Positions 51,298-59,803 of a DNA stretch of 64,000 nucleotides are shown in pieces. Below the pieces are notes generated by a model, which worked only from the letters and a program-made list of their open reading frames with translations, was not told where the DNA came from and did no database searches. A program made the translations under genes and the position numbers. Within the stretch, counting starts at the first letter, position 1. Each line of letters begins with the position of its first letter. Source of the DNA: a bacterium 210820-DFI.6.37. GTDB taxonomy: Bacteria; Bacillota; Clostridia; Peptostreptococcales; Anaerovoracaceae. The DNA is taken from contig JAJCKG010000002.1 of NCBI GenBank assembly GCA_020558355.1, positions 186,001-250,000 of the forward strand, in the 5' to 3' direction.

Positions 51298-52232
51298 AGG
51301 GGATGGAGCTTTCAAAAGATTATTTTGAAGAATACGGACGGGAGCTGATTGAAAAGCAGTTTTCGGAATATAAACAATACGCGGCGGCGGGCCTGGTGGG
51401 AGAAGGCTCTGAGTGCCTGGGCTTTGATGATGAATTTTCCCGGGACCATGATTTTGGGCCGGGGTTCTGCGTCTGGCTGCCGGAAGCGATCTATGAGCAG
51501 GTGGGAGAACAGATGCGGCAGGCATATGAACGTCTTCCGAAAACCTATATGGGATGCGTCAGAACGCAGACAGCGCAGGGCGGCGGAAGGGTAGGCGTGT
51601 TTTCAATTGGACGGTTTTATCAGAAATACACAGGCCTTTCTCACGCTCCGAAAGACAACCTGGAATGGTTTCGTATCCCTGAACGCTTTCTTTCCACAGT
51701 GACCAGCGGGCAGGTGTTCTGTGACTTCTATGGGGAGTTCTCTCAGATCCGCGCGGTGTTAAAGGCCTTTTACCCGCGGGATGTGGTGAAGAAAAAACTG
51801 GCGGCAAGGGCTGCTGTTATGGCCCAGTCGGGCCAGTATAATTATCCAAGATCCATGAAGCGGGGAGACAGCTATGCGGCGTGGCTGGCCTGCGGAGAGT
51901 TTGTCCGGGCGGCCCTGTCGGCTATATATCTTCTCAATGAACAGTATATGCCGTTTTACAAATGGGCGTTTCGGGGAGCGGAGGAATTGCCGGCGCTGCG
52001 GACCGCGGTACGGGATCTGAGAGAACTGGTACTCATAACGGATAGGAGCGAAACCCGCGAAAAAAAGGAATGGCTCATTGAAAATATCTGTATCGAAATC
52101 GGAAGGGAGCTGAACCGCAAAGGCTTTACCGTGACGACAGACAGCTTCCTGCAGGCTCATGGGGAAGAGCTGATGCGGAATATCCAGGATCCCCGTCTGG
52201 GGAACCTTCATATCATGGTGGATCAAAACTAG
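51294..52232 (+). CDS. DUF4037 nucleotidyltransferase-like protein
   Basis: A 312-residue protein of the DUF4037 family. The segment GEGSECLGFDDEFSRDHDFGPG near residues 36-58 fits the pol-beta nucleotidyltransferase pattern (G-S, about ten residues, D-x-D), so a nucleotide-transfer activity is likely. The helical C-terminal half is without a name. AAAAGGAG lies upstream of the ATG at 51294. It lies between a TPR protein and a DUF4125 protein in a tight operon; the substrate, if any, is unknown. Confidence 0.82.
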   Translation: MKGMELSKDYFEEYGRELIEKQFSEYKQYAAAGLVGEGSECLGFDDEFSRDHDFGPGFCVWLPEAIYEQVGEQMRQAYERLPKTYMGCVRTQTAQGGGRVGVFSIGRFYQKYTGLSHAPKDNLEWFRIPERFLSTVTSGQVFCDFYGEFSQIRAVLKAFYPRDVVKKKLAARAAVMAQSGQYNYPRSMKRGDSYAAWLACGEFVRAALSAIYLLNEQYMPFYKWAFRGAEELPALRTAVRDLRELVLITDRSETREKKEWLIENICIEIGRELNRKGFTVTTDSFLQAHGEELMRNIQDPRLGNLHIMVDQN

Positions 52233-52242
52233 GAGGGCGGAA

Positions 52243-52896
52243 ATGATAGATGAAATAAAACGAAGCGATACACCGAAGGATCATCTGATCAATGAAATTA
52301 TCGAGGAAGAGTGGCTTATGTTCGATCAGGTGGAAAATGAAGGCGGACGGGCAGGCTGTCAGGATGACGCGTGGACCTTTTACGCTATGCGTTACAGTCA
52401 GCACAGCGCCTTCAGCGAAAAGACCCTAGAAAGCTACAGACAGGATCTGAGGCAGGCCCGGCAGGAGGGGCGCAATCTTTTAACGGAAAAATACGCGTAT
52501 ATGATGGAATTTACCCAGCCGGACTATTTCGATGAAAAGCTCAGGCCGTATCTTCCACCCGTTTCTTCGGAAAAGGAAGAACTGGTAGATCAGATCGCAA
52601 ACCTTTCCCTGCGTTTTGAGCGGGAATTCCAGCAGGCTTACCCGGCCTTCGCGGCCGCGGGGCGTCCTCTTACAGGAACAGGAGGAAGGGATGTTTCCTT
52701 TCATATATATACGATTGGGGAACTGAAAACTTATTCGGTCAGAACCCTCAGATATTACTTGGAGGATATGCGAAAAACCGCGGATGAACGGGAAAATACA
52801 GCTTTTCGCGTACACCGGACCACAGCGGGATTTTACGGGTATCAGACGCTGGAGGAAGCGGAGGCCGCGCTGAACCTTACACGTTTTGCGCCATAA
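52243..52896 (+). CDS. DUF4125 family protein
   Basis: A 217-residue protein. The N-terminal motif IIEEEWLMFDQVENEGGRAGCQDD, then TFYAMRYSQHSAF, identifies DUF4125. It is soluble and helical, with no known function. Third gene of the operon, 10 bases after the DUF4037 stop, with GGAGGG upstream. The consistent company of a nucleotidyltransferase-like protein suggests a partner or target, but that is inference. Confidence 0.82.
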   Translation: MIDEIKRSDTPKDHLINEIIEEEWLMFDQVENEGGRAGCQDDAWTFYAMRYSQHSAFSEKTLESYRQDLRQARQEGRNLLTEKYAYMMEFTQPDYFDEKLRPYLPPVSSEKEELVDQIANLSLRFEREFQQAYPAFAAAGRPLTGTGGRDVSFHIYTIGELKTYSVRTLRYYLEDMRKTADERENTAFRVHRTTAGFYGYQTLEEAEAALNLTRFAP

Positions 52897-53066
52897 CCTT
52901 GCCGCGGCGGGAGACTATGCGGTGAATGGGCGCCCTGCTATTGCGCCGCGCCGACTTCTTATGGTACTATGAAAACTGTGTAAGTCTTAAAATTCCCTTA
53001 ACTTTCCCGAGGGGCAAGTGAAAAGGGAAAACAGTGATAGTACAATAGAATCGGAGGAAAGAAACG

Positions 53067-53765
53067 ATGGACAAAAATAGAAGCATATTGGTAGTAGATG
53101 ATGAAAAAGAAATCGCGGATCTTCTGGAGCTATATCTGAAAAACGACGGATACCAGGTCCTGAAATTTTACGAGGGAAAGCCCGCCCTGGATTGTGTGAA
53201 AGCGGAAAAAATCGACCTGGCTATTCTGGACATTATGCTTCCGGATATGGACGGACTGGAAATCTGCCGAAAGATACGGGAAGAATATAACTTCCCGATT
53301 ATCATGCTGACAGCCAAGGGGGAAGAAGTTGACAAGGTGACAGGCCTTACCATGGGAGCGGACGACTATATCACAAAGCCCTTTATGCCGCTGGAGGTGG
53401 TGGCAAGGGTAAAGGCTCAGCTGAGACGGTTTACCCAGTATAACACAGGCGGGCAGGAGTCGGATATTATAACGATCCGGGGGCTGCTTCTCAACAAAGG
53501 CACCCATGAATGTCTGCTTAATGAGGAAGCGGTTGATCTGACGCCCACAGAGTTTTCGATTATCTGGACCCTGGCGGAAAACCAGGGGCGGGTTATCACC
53601 TCAGAGGAGCTTTTCAATAAAGTATGGCAGGAAAAGTATTTTGAGAACAGCAACAATACAGTCATGGTCCATGTGCGGCATATCCGCCAGAAGCTGAAGG
53701 ATTCAGCGGAGCGGCCCAAATACATAAAGACCATCTGGGGAGTGGGATATAAAATTGAAAAATAA
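53067..53765 (+). CDS. OmpR/VanR-type response regulator
   Basis: A 232-residue two-component regulator. The receiver domain has the acidic pair DDE near residue 11, the phospho-acceptor in LAILDIMLPDMDG near 54 and Lys in ITKPFMP near 104. The C-terminal winged helix ends KYIKTIWGVGYKIEK. VanR-like proteins control envelope genes in response to cell-wall agents. The gene overlaps the kinase gene by 11 bases. No vanHAX genes follow, so the target is something else. GGAGG precedes the ATG by about 9 bases. Confidence 0.93.
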   Translation: MDKNRSILVVDDEKEIADLLELYLKNDGYQVLKFYEGKPALDCVKAEKIDLAILDIMLPDMDGLEICRKIREEYNFPIIMLTAKGEEVDKVTGLTMGADDYITKPFMPLEVVARVKAQLRRFTQYNTGGQESDIITIRGLLLNKGTHECLLNEEAVDLTPTEFSIIWTLAENQGRVITSEELFNKVWQEKYFENSNNTVMVHVRHIRQKLKDSAERPKYIKTIWGVGYKIEK

Positions 53766-54795
53766 AAAACAGCTTATTATAAAAATCCTGTTTATCGGAG
53801 CGGCCCTTGTCATTGCGGGGAGCGGCCTGGCCCAGTTTATCGACTCCTTCGGAAATGGTGTGTTCAAGGACTGGTTTTACAGCCGCTTTATAAACAGAAT
53901 CGAAATGGAAGACGGACAGCTCTATCCGGTGTTTTACAACTGGGCCGGATTCAAAAATTTTATTATTTTCTTTATGATCGGCCTTCTGGTGATTGTGGGA
54001 ACGGTCATTGTTCTGATTATGAATTATACCAATAACCGAAAGTCCCAGGAAATGAAAAACACCATCGAAGCCATGCGGCTTAAATCTCAGCGGCATGAAC
54101 AGCTGCTGCAGATGGAAGCCCAGAGAAAGAGCGACTTGATTACCTATCTGGCCCATGACATGCGGACCCCGCTGGCTTCCATCATCGGTTATCTCAGCCT
54201 GCTGCATGAGGTGCCGGAGATGCCGGCTGAGCAGAAAGCCAGATATGTAGGTATCACCCTGGACAAAGCCTATCGTCTGGAGCAGCTGATCGAGGAATTC
54301 TTTGAAGTGACCCGCTTCAATCTCCAGACTATGGTCCTTAATAAGCGGAAGCTGGATCTCAGGCTGCTGCTGCAGCAGATGGCGGATGAATTTTATCCCC
54401 TGGTGGAGCCGGGAGGAAAAAGCATTCAGGTGGAAACTCCGGCGGTTCTGAGCTATAAAGGGGATGGAGACAAACTGGCGAGGGTCTTCAATAATATTAT
54501 CAAAAACGCGGTATCCTACAGCTATGACAATACAGTCATTACCATAAAAGCCAGGAAGGAAGAGGGAAGCATCATTACTGAGATCAGCAGCCATGGAGAC
54601 ACGATACCGGAGCATCAGCAGAAGCAGATCTTTGAAAAGTTTTTCCGGCTGGATACGGCCAGATCCTCCAGGACCGGAGGCGCGGGACTGGGACTTGCTA
54701 TCGCGAAGGAAATTGTAGACGCCCACGGCGGAGATATATCGGTAAAGAGCGATGAAGAGAAGACGACCTTTACAGTGTCGCTTCCAACAGAATAA
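53755..54795 (+). CDS. VanS-like sensor histidine kinase
   Basis: A 346-residue membrane kinase with two membrane segments (about residues 7-27 and 64-90) around a short external loop. The HisKA box is ITYLAHDMRTPLASIIGYLSLLHE near residue 127 (phospho-acceptor His), followed by the N-box NNIIKNAVSYS and G-boxes in TGGAGLGLAIAKEIV. The wording of the H-box region is VanS-like. It should phosphorylate the regulator encoded directly upstream. The ligand is unknown. Confidence 0.93.
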   Translation: MKNKKQLIIKILFIGAALVIAGSGLAQFIDSFGNGVFKDWFYSRFINRIEMEDGQLYPVFYNWAGFKNFIIFFMIGLLVIVGTVIVLIMNYTNNRKSQEMKNTIEAMRLKSQRHEQLLQMEAQRKSDLITYLAHDMRTPLASIIGYLSLLHEVPEMPAEQKARYVGITLDKAYRLEQLIEEFFEVTRFNLQTMVLNKRKLDLRLLLQQMADEFYPLVEPGGKSIQVETPAVLSYKGDGDKLARVFNNIIKNAVSYSYDNTVITIKARKEEGSIITEISSHGDTIPEHQQKQIFEKFFRLDTARSSRTGGAGLGLAIAKEIVDAHGGDISVKSDEEKTTFTVSLPTE

Positions 54796-54850
54796 AAACG
54801 CCCCGCCTTGCCTTTAACCGGTGTGAAGACAGGGCTTAAAGGATATAAGA

Positions 54851-55561
54851 ATGAACATTAAGGTAAATGGGACAGAATTATTTTATAAAAAAGAAGGAAG
54901 CGGACCTCCCCTCATTCTGCTCCACGGAAACGGAGAGGATCATCATATTTTTGACAGTGCCGCCTTGGAACTGGCCGGGCAGTGGACTGTCTACCGTCCC
55001 GACAGCCGGGGACACGGACGGAGCCAGCCTGTGGAGCGCTTTCATTATCAGGAAATGGCGGAGGATGTGATCGGGTTTATAGAAAAGCTGCGCCTGGAAA
55101 AGCCCATCCTTTACGGATTTAGTGACGGCGGGATTTTGGCGCTTTTAATCGCCTCACAAAGGCGGGAGCTTTTGCGGGGCATTATCATCAGCGGGGCCAA
55201 CCTGCAGCCGAAAGGCATGAAGAGACGATGGTATTTTCTGTTTGCGCTGCTGTATGTTTTCAATCGGGACGCTAAATTTTACATGATGCTGACAGAACCC
55301 AACATTACAGCCGAGCAGCTGCGGCAAATAAAAATCCCGGCCTATGTGACAGCCGGGCAGAAGGATGTAATTAAGGAAAAACACACTCGTTTTCTCGCAA
55401 AGCAGATTCCGCGAAGCAGGGTGGAAATCCTGCCGGGAGAAACCCACAGCTCCTATGTGGAGCGGGGCGCCGCGCTGGCCGCTGTCATACGAAGGGGCCT
55501 GGCCTTTATTGAAGCGCCTCGGAAACCTGTGAACCCGCCGCCTGACGAAATTCCACGTTAG
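54851..55561 (+). CDS. Alpha/beta-hydrolase
   Basis: A 236-residue serine hydrolase-like protein. LILLHGNGEDHHIFD near residue 20 is the oxyanion region, the nucleophile elbow is YGFSDGG with Ser near 90, Asp is probably in VTAGQKDVI near 175 and the catalytic His in PGETHSSYV near 200. It follows the two-component genes by 55 bases and may be in the same operon. The 3' end overlaps the end of the decayed thioesterase gene on the other strand by 56 bases. Confidence 0.87.
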   Translation: MNIKVNGTELFYKKEGSGPPLILLHGNGEDHHIFDSAALELAGQWTVYRPDSRGHGRSQPVERFHYQEMAEDVIGFIEKLRLEKPILYGFSDGGILALLIASQRRELLRGIIISGANLQPKGMKRRWYFLFALLYVFNRDAKFYMMLTEPNITAEQLRQIKIPAYVTAGQKDVIKEKHTRFLAKQIPRSRVEILPGETHSSYVERGAALAAVIRRGLAFIEAPRKPVNPPPDEIPR

Positions 55562-56121
55562 CAAAGATCTGGCCTTTTAGGCCCTGCAGAGAAATGAGCC
55601 AGATCCCAGGCGCGGCTTCATAGCGGATGGGAAGTATACGGTCCCCGTATTTCGCGGCTGTTTTATACTCAACGCGGCAGGTCTCTGCTCTGAAGCTTTC
55701 CGGCAGGTATTCTTCGGCAATGTCCAGATAGCGGGCATTGTTTACATGATGGTTATGGTCAATATAATAATGGAAGACAGGAGTTTCCGGGAAAACCTTT
55801 TCCGCGGGGCCTTTTGGCAGATGAATCTTTCGGGGCAGATATTCCATGCCCGGAAATTTTGGATCCATAGGCACGGTCTTCATCAGCTCGCGGGGGACTG
55901 TCGTAGAGCCGCCCCGGTCCAGATCAATGAAAGCCCCTCCCGCGTAGCTGGAAATCAGCAGCTCTTCCTTATCGTTATAAATCAGCGTATTCCGGTAGCC
56001 GTAAGCCGGCCGGAACTGATAAATCGAGGTGCGGATAAACAGCCTGCGGCGGGTTTGGTAATGGAATTGTTTTGGCCGAAATCGCTTGACAATAGAGCGC
56101 TTTTCCAGTAAACTATCCTAG
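55506..56121 (-). pseudogene. N-terminally truncated acyl-ACP thioesterase
   Basis: The minus-strand frame from about 56121 to 55506 has no stop and encodes some 200 residues. It has recognisable thioesterase stretches: RTSIYQFRPAYGYRNTLIYN, the end of the first hotdog domain, and HNHHVNNARYLDIAEEYLPE, the catalytic region of the second. The family is about 240 residues long. Here the first 50-60 residues are missing; an in-frame TAG lies just upstream and no ATG, GTG or TTG start precedes the homologous part. The first ATG (55881-55883) would leave only 125 residues. The break falls at the promoter of the ylxM-ffh operon. Confidence 0.75.
56086..56114 (+). promoter_or_regulatory. Promoter of the ylxM-ffh operon
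   Basis: TTGACA (56086-56091), 17 bases, TAAACT (56109-56114). It lies inside the remains of the thioesterase gene on the other strand. Confidence 0.8.
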
Positions 56122-56160
56122 TGTCAAGGAAAAAACCTTGTCAGTGAAGGGAAAACAGCT

Positions 56161-56520
56161 ATGGAATTGGACCATATTGCGCGGATCAGCCTGCTTTACG
56201 ATTTTTATGGGCAGCTGCTTACAAAAAGACAGCGGGAAGTCATGGAGCTGTATCACGAAGAAAATCTGTCTCTGACAGAAATCGCGGATGAATTCTCCAT
56301 CAGCCGGCAGGGCGTCCATGACGCGTTGAAAAGCGCGGAAAAAGCATTGCTCAGCTATGAAGAAAAGCTGAAGCTTGTTGATAAATTTGAAAAGAGCAGG
56401 CAGGCAATCAGAGCAATTGACGCGGCTATTGATCAGTTGGCGGCTGAGAGCAGCGACGACCATTTGACAGAGCGGCTGCAAAAGATAAAAGAGATCATCG
56501 ACAGACAGCTCGGTGAGTAG
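56161..56520 (+). CDS. ylxM: YlxM-type putative helix-turn-helix protein, SRP-associated
   Basis: A 119-residue protein. The family core LLYDFYGQLLTKRQREVMELYHEENLSLTEIADEFSISRQGVHD is a sigma-factor region-4-like HTH. YlxM genes stand in front of ffh in most Firmicutes, and in streptococci the protein modulates signal recognition particle GTPase activity. The next gene, ffh, starts 11 bases after its stop. Confidence 0.92.
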   Translation: MELDHIARISLLYDFYGQLLTKRQREVMELYHEENLSLTEIADEFSISRQGVHDALKSAEKALLSYEEKLKLVDKFEKSRQAIRAIDAAIDQLAAESSDDHLTERLQKIKEIIDRQLGE

Positions 56521-56531
56521 GAGGAAGCCAG

Positions 56532-57872
56532 ATGGCATTTGAAGGATTATCGGAAAAACTGCAGGGAGTCTTTAAAAACCTGAAAGGAAAAGGCTCTCTC
56601 ACCGAAGCGGATATAAATGAAGCCATGCGGGAAGTAAAGCTGGCCCTGCTGGAAGCGGACGTAAACTTTAAAGTGGTAAAGGAATTCGTTCAGTCCGTCA
56701 AGGAAAAGGCCCTTGGCGAGGAGGTCATGAAGAGCCTGACCCCGGCGCAGCAGGTCATCAAAATCGTTGACCGGGAGCTGACCGAGCTGATGGGCGGCGC
56801 TGGAAGCAAGCTGACTTATTCCCCAAGAGGATTTACCGTCCTTCTCATGGTAGGTCTGCAGGGTACAGGTAAGACTACCACCTGCGGAAAGCTGGCGAAT
56901 TATTTAAAGAAAAACGGCAAAAAGCCTATGCTTTGCGCCTGCGACATATACCGTCCGGCTGCGATTGATCAGCTGGAGGTAGTAGGAAAATCGGTAGATA
57001 CACCGGTATTTACCATGCGTGACTGCAGAGAGCCTGAAAAAATAGCCCTTGCGGCTATGAAAGAGGCTGAGCTGAAAGGCTATAATGTCCTTATTGTGGA
57101 TACAGCCGGCCGGCTCCAGATCGATGAAGAACTGATGGAAGAGCTGGTGACCATCAAAAAGGCGGTAAAGCCGCACGAAATTTTGTTGGTAGTGGACGCG
57201 CTTACCGGTCAGGACGCAGTCAACGCGGCCGAAGGCTTTAACGACAGATTGGGAATCGATGGGATCATCATGACCAAGATGGACGGCGATTCCAGAGGCG
57301 GGGCCGCGCTGTCAGCTAAAAAAGTAACGGGAAAGCCCATCAAATTTGTCGGTATGGGCGAAAAATTCGACGCGCTGGAGCCGTTCCACCCCGAGAGGAT
57401 GGCGAGCCGGATCTTGGGCATGGGGGACGTGCTTACCCTCATTGAGCAGGCGGAACAGAGCTATGACGATGAGCAGGCGGCTGCCCTGGAAAAGAAAATC
57501 CGAAAGAACCAGTTTACCCTGGAGGATTTTCTGGAACAGATGGGGCAGATCAAAAAGATGGGCGGTATCAGCAAGCTGCTGGGAATGATGCCGGGAATGA
57601 ATTCCGCGGCGATGAAGAATGTCAATGTGGAGCAGAGCGAAAAAGAATTCGTCCAGATGGAAGCCATCATTCAGTCCATGACAAGGGAAGAACGGGAAAA
57701 CCCTTCTATCCTCAATGCCAGCAGAAGAAAAAGGATCGCCGCCGGGTGCGGTCAGCCTGTAAGCAAAATCAATTCTCTGGTAAAGCGTTACAACGACGCA
57801 AAAAAGATGATGAAGCAGTTTTCAGGAAAAGGCGGAGCGGGCCGCATGAACCGCATGTTCCGTGGTTTTTAA
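56532..57872 (+). CDS. ffh: Signal recognition particle protein Ffh (SRP54)
   Basis: A 446-residue GTPase that, with the 4.5S-type RNA, targets membrane proteins. The N domain opens AFEGLSEKLQGVFKNLKGKG. The G domain has GLQGTGKTTTCGKLA near residue 105, DIYRPAAIDQL, DTAGRLQIDEE and TKMDGDSRGGAAL. The C-terminal M domain is methionine-rich (GMMPGMNSAAMK, MMKQFSGKGGAGRMNRMF). AGGAGG precedes the ATG. Confidence 0.97.
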   Translation: MAFEGLSEKLQGVFKNLKGKGSLTEADINEAMREVKLALLEADVNFKVVKEFVQSVKEKALGEEVMKSLTPAQQVIKIVDRELTELMGGAGSKLTYSPRGFTVLLMVGLQGTGKTTTCGKLANYLKKNGKKPMLCACDIYRPAAIDQLEVVGKSVDTPVFTMRDCREPEKIALAAMKEAELKGYNVLIVDTAGRLQIDEELMEELVTIKKAVKPHEILLVVDALTGQDAVNAAEGFNDRLGIDGIIMTKMDGDSRGGAALSAKKVTGKPIKFVGMGEKFDALEPFHPERMASRILGMGDVLTLIEQAEQSYDDEQAAALEKKIRKNQFTLEDFLEQMGQIKKMGGISKLLGMMPGMNSAAMKNVNVEQSEKEFVQMEAIIQSMTREERENPSILNASRRKRIAAGCGQPVSKINSLVKRYNDAKKMMKQFSGKGGAGRMNRMFRGF

Positions 57873-57936
57873 TTCAGGGAAGACTTGAGTTTAAATAGAA
57901 AATAAAAATGAATTATAATTTAGGAGGAAGAAACAA

Positions 57937-58176
57937 ATGGTAAAAATCAGATTAAAGAGAATGGGCGCTCACAAGAAGCCGTTTTACAGAGTGGTTGTCG
58001 CGGATTCCCGTTCCCCTAGAGACGGAAGATTCATCGAGGAAATCGGATACTACAATCCGCTGACCGATCCGGCTGACATTAAAATCGATGAGGAAAAAGC
58101 AAAAAAATGGCTGGGAAATGGCGCGCAGCCTACCGATACTGTAAGAGGCCTGCTTAAGAAAACTGGCATTTTATAA
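57937..58176 (+). CDS. rpsP: Ribosomal protein S16 (bS16)
   Basis: A 79-residue small-subunit protein. [41 protein letters not shown] is diagnostic. AGGAGG lies 8 bases upstream. It is part of the standard ffh-rpsP-khpA-rimM-trmD order. Confidence 0.97.
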   Translation: MVKIRLKRMGAHKKPFYRVVVADSRSPRDGRFIEEIGYYNPLTDPADIKIDEEKAKKWLGNGAQPTDTVRGLLKKTGIL

Positions 58177-58193
58177 GAAAGCGGTGAGGTTTA

Positions 58194-58424
58194 ATGGTAG
58201 AATTGGTAAGGGCAATTGCAAAGTCACTTGTTGACAATCCTGACGCCGTAGAAGTTACTGAATCCGCGGCAAAACAGACTACTGTTATTCAACTCAAAGT
58301 TGCTCCCGAGGATATGGGAAAGGTCATTGGGAAACAGGGAAGAATTGCAAAAGCGCTGCGTACAGTCGTAAAAGCGGCGGCTACAAAAGCGGGCAAAAAA
58401 GTCGTAGTAGAAATCGTTCAATAA
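58194..58424 (+). CDS. khpA: KH-domain RNA-binding protein KhpA (YlqC)
   Basis: A 76-residue single KH domain with the GxxG loop in DMGKVIGKQGRIAKALR. KhpA pairs with KhpB (Jag) and affects cell elongation and RNA metabolism in streptococci and other Firmicutes. GGTGAGGT lies upstream of the ATG. Confidence 0.93.
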   Translation: MVELVRAIAKSLVDNPDAVEVTESAAKQTTVIQLKVAPEDMGKVIGKQGRIAKALRTVVKAAATKAGKKVVVEIVQ

Positions 58425-58449
58425 TGACAAAAGAATAATTGCGAGCAAG

Positions 58450-58482
58450 GGCACATGTTTCTGCCGGGCAGAAATATGTGCC
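58450..58482 (+). other. Long intercistronic hairpin between khpA and rimM
   Basis: GGCACAT-g-TTTCTGC (58450-58464) pairs with GCAGAAA-t-ATGTGCC (58468-58482), a 15-pair stem with one wobble and a three-base loop. Outer ATAATTG / CAATTAT can extend it. There is no T run, so it is more likely an RNA-processing or stability element than a terminator. Confidence 0.6.
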
Positions 58483-58503
58483 TCAATTATATCGAGGAGA
58501 ATT

Positions 58504-59001
58504 ATGGAGAAAATACTGATTGGAAAAATTGTCAATGTAGTGGGACTGAAAGGGGAACTGAAGGTCTACTGCTATACCGACAGAAAAGAACGTTTTGAAG
58601 AGCTGGAGCAAATCTGGCTGGAAGACAGGACTTATTCCATCCAGAGGGCGCGTTATCAGGGGAACGTGGCGATCCTAAAGCTGCGGGGGATCGATGACCG
58701 GAATCAGGCGGAGGCTCAGAAAAACAAGGGAGTCTACATTGAAGAGGCTGACCTGGAGCGGCTTCCGGAGGGAACGTATTATGTGCGGGACCTGATCGGA
58801 ACAGCTGTCAGCGATGAAACAGGCAAGCCGCTGGGCAGCCTGTCGGATGTAATTCAAAACAGCGCCCAGGACCTGTATGAAGTAAAAACCGGCGAAGGAA
58901 AGAAGATCCTGATTCCGGCGGTAAAAGAATTCATACTGGATATTGATATGGAGCGGAAAAGCATGAAAGTAAAACTGCCGGAAGGTCTTTTGGACCTGTA
59001 A
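58504..59001 (+). CDS. rimM: 16S rRNA processing protein RimM
   Basis: A 165-residue assembly factor for the 30S head. The opening LIGKIVNVVGLKGELKVYCYTD and the PRC-barrel region YYVRDLIGTAVSDETGKPLGSLSDVI are diagnostic, as is KKILIPAVKEFI near 140. Good GAGGAG site. Followed 9 bases later by trmD. Confidence 0.95.
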   Translation: MEKILIGKIVNVVGLKGELKVYCYTDRKERFEELEQIWLEDRTYSIQRARYQGNVAILKLRGIDDRNQAEAQKNKGVYIEEADLERLPEGTYYVRDLIGTAVSDETGKPLGSLSDVIQNSAQDLYEVKTGEGKKILIPAVKEFILDIDMERKSMKVKLPEGLLDL

Positions 59002-59010
59002 AGGAGCGTT

Positions 59011-59751
59011 ATGAAAATAGATATTCTGACCCTGTTTCCCGAAATGTTTACCGCGGTCAAGAGCAGCATACTGGGAAAAGCGGAAGAAAAGGGAATTCTT
59101 GATATAAGACTGACCAATATAAGAGATTACAGCACCGATAAGCATAATAAAGCGGATGATTACCCTTTCGGCGGAGGGGCCGGGATGGTTCTGCTGGCTG
59201 ATCCGGTCTTTCGGGCCATGGAAGCGGTAAAGGCGGAAGGAAAGAGGGCCATTTACATGTCCCCCAGAGGCAAGATCCTGAATAAGGAAACCATACAGCA
59301 GCTGGCGGCCGAAGAGGAACTGGTGATTTTGTGCGGGCATTATGAAGGCGTGGATCAGCGAATCCTGGACTATTGGAACATGGAGGAAATCTCCATTGGG
59401 GATTATGTCCTTACAGGCGGGGAGCTTCCCGCTATGGTGCTGATCGATTCCGTTGCCAGAATGCTTCCGGAGGTCCTCAGCAGCAGTCACGCCGCGCTGG
59501 ATGAATCGGTGTATTCCGGTCTTTTAGAATACCCCCAGTATACAAAGCCCAGGGAGTATCAGGGGATGCCGGTTCCGGAGGTTCTGGTCAGTGGAAATCA
59601 CAAGCTGATCGATCTGTGGAAGTTTGAACAGTCTCTGATTCTGACAAAAGAACGGCGCCCGGACCTTCTGGACGCGTTTTTGAAAAAGGAGCGGAGCTTT
59701 TCAAAGGATCAAAAGAAAATCCTGAACAAAATATTGGAAACAGACTTCTGA
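59011..59751 (+). CDS. trmD: tRNA (guanine37-N1)-methyltransferase
   Basis: A 246-residue knotted methyltransferase that makes m1G37 and prevents frameshifting. MKIDILTLFPEMF, DYPFGGGAGMVLLADP near residue 50, ILCGHYEGVDQRIL near 108 and IGDYVLTGGELPAMVLID near 130 are diagnostic. In most Firmicutes rplS follows; here it does not. Confidence 0.97.
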   Translation: MKIDILTLFPEMFTAVKSSILGKAEEKGILDIRLTNIRDYSTDKHNKADDYPFGGGAGMVLLADPVFRAMEAVKAEGKRAIYMSPRGKILNKETIQQLAAEEELVILCGHYEGVDQRILDYWNMEEISIGDYVLTGGELPAMVLIDSVARMLPEVLSSSHAALDESVYSGLLEYPQYTKPREYQGMPVPEVLVSGNHKLIDLWKFEQSLILTKERRPDLLDAFLKKERSFSKDQKKILNKILETDF

Positions 59752-59755
59752 CGCA

Positions 59756-59784
59756 TTGAAAGAAGCCGTCATTTAGTGTAAAAT
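59756..59784 (+). promoter_or_regulatory. Promoter upstream of the HlyD-like gene
   Basis: TTGAAA (59756-59761), 17 bases, TAAAAT (59779-59784), directly after trmD. Confidence 0.7.
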
Positions 59785-59803
59785 GTACTAGTGGAGAGAG
59801 ATT

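Noticed and set aside
53067..54795. Vancomycin-resistance locus
   Set aside because: VanR- and VanS-like proteins are present and a VanZ-like protein is found 20 kb away, but no vanH, vanA/B ligase or vanX gene follows. The kinase family is widespread with other roles.
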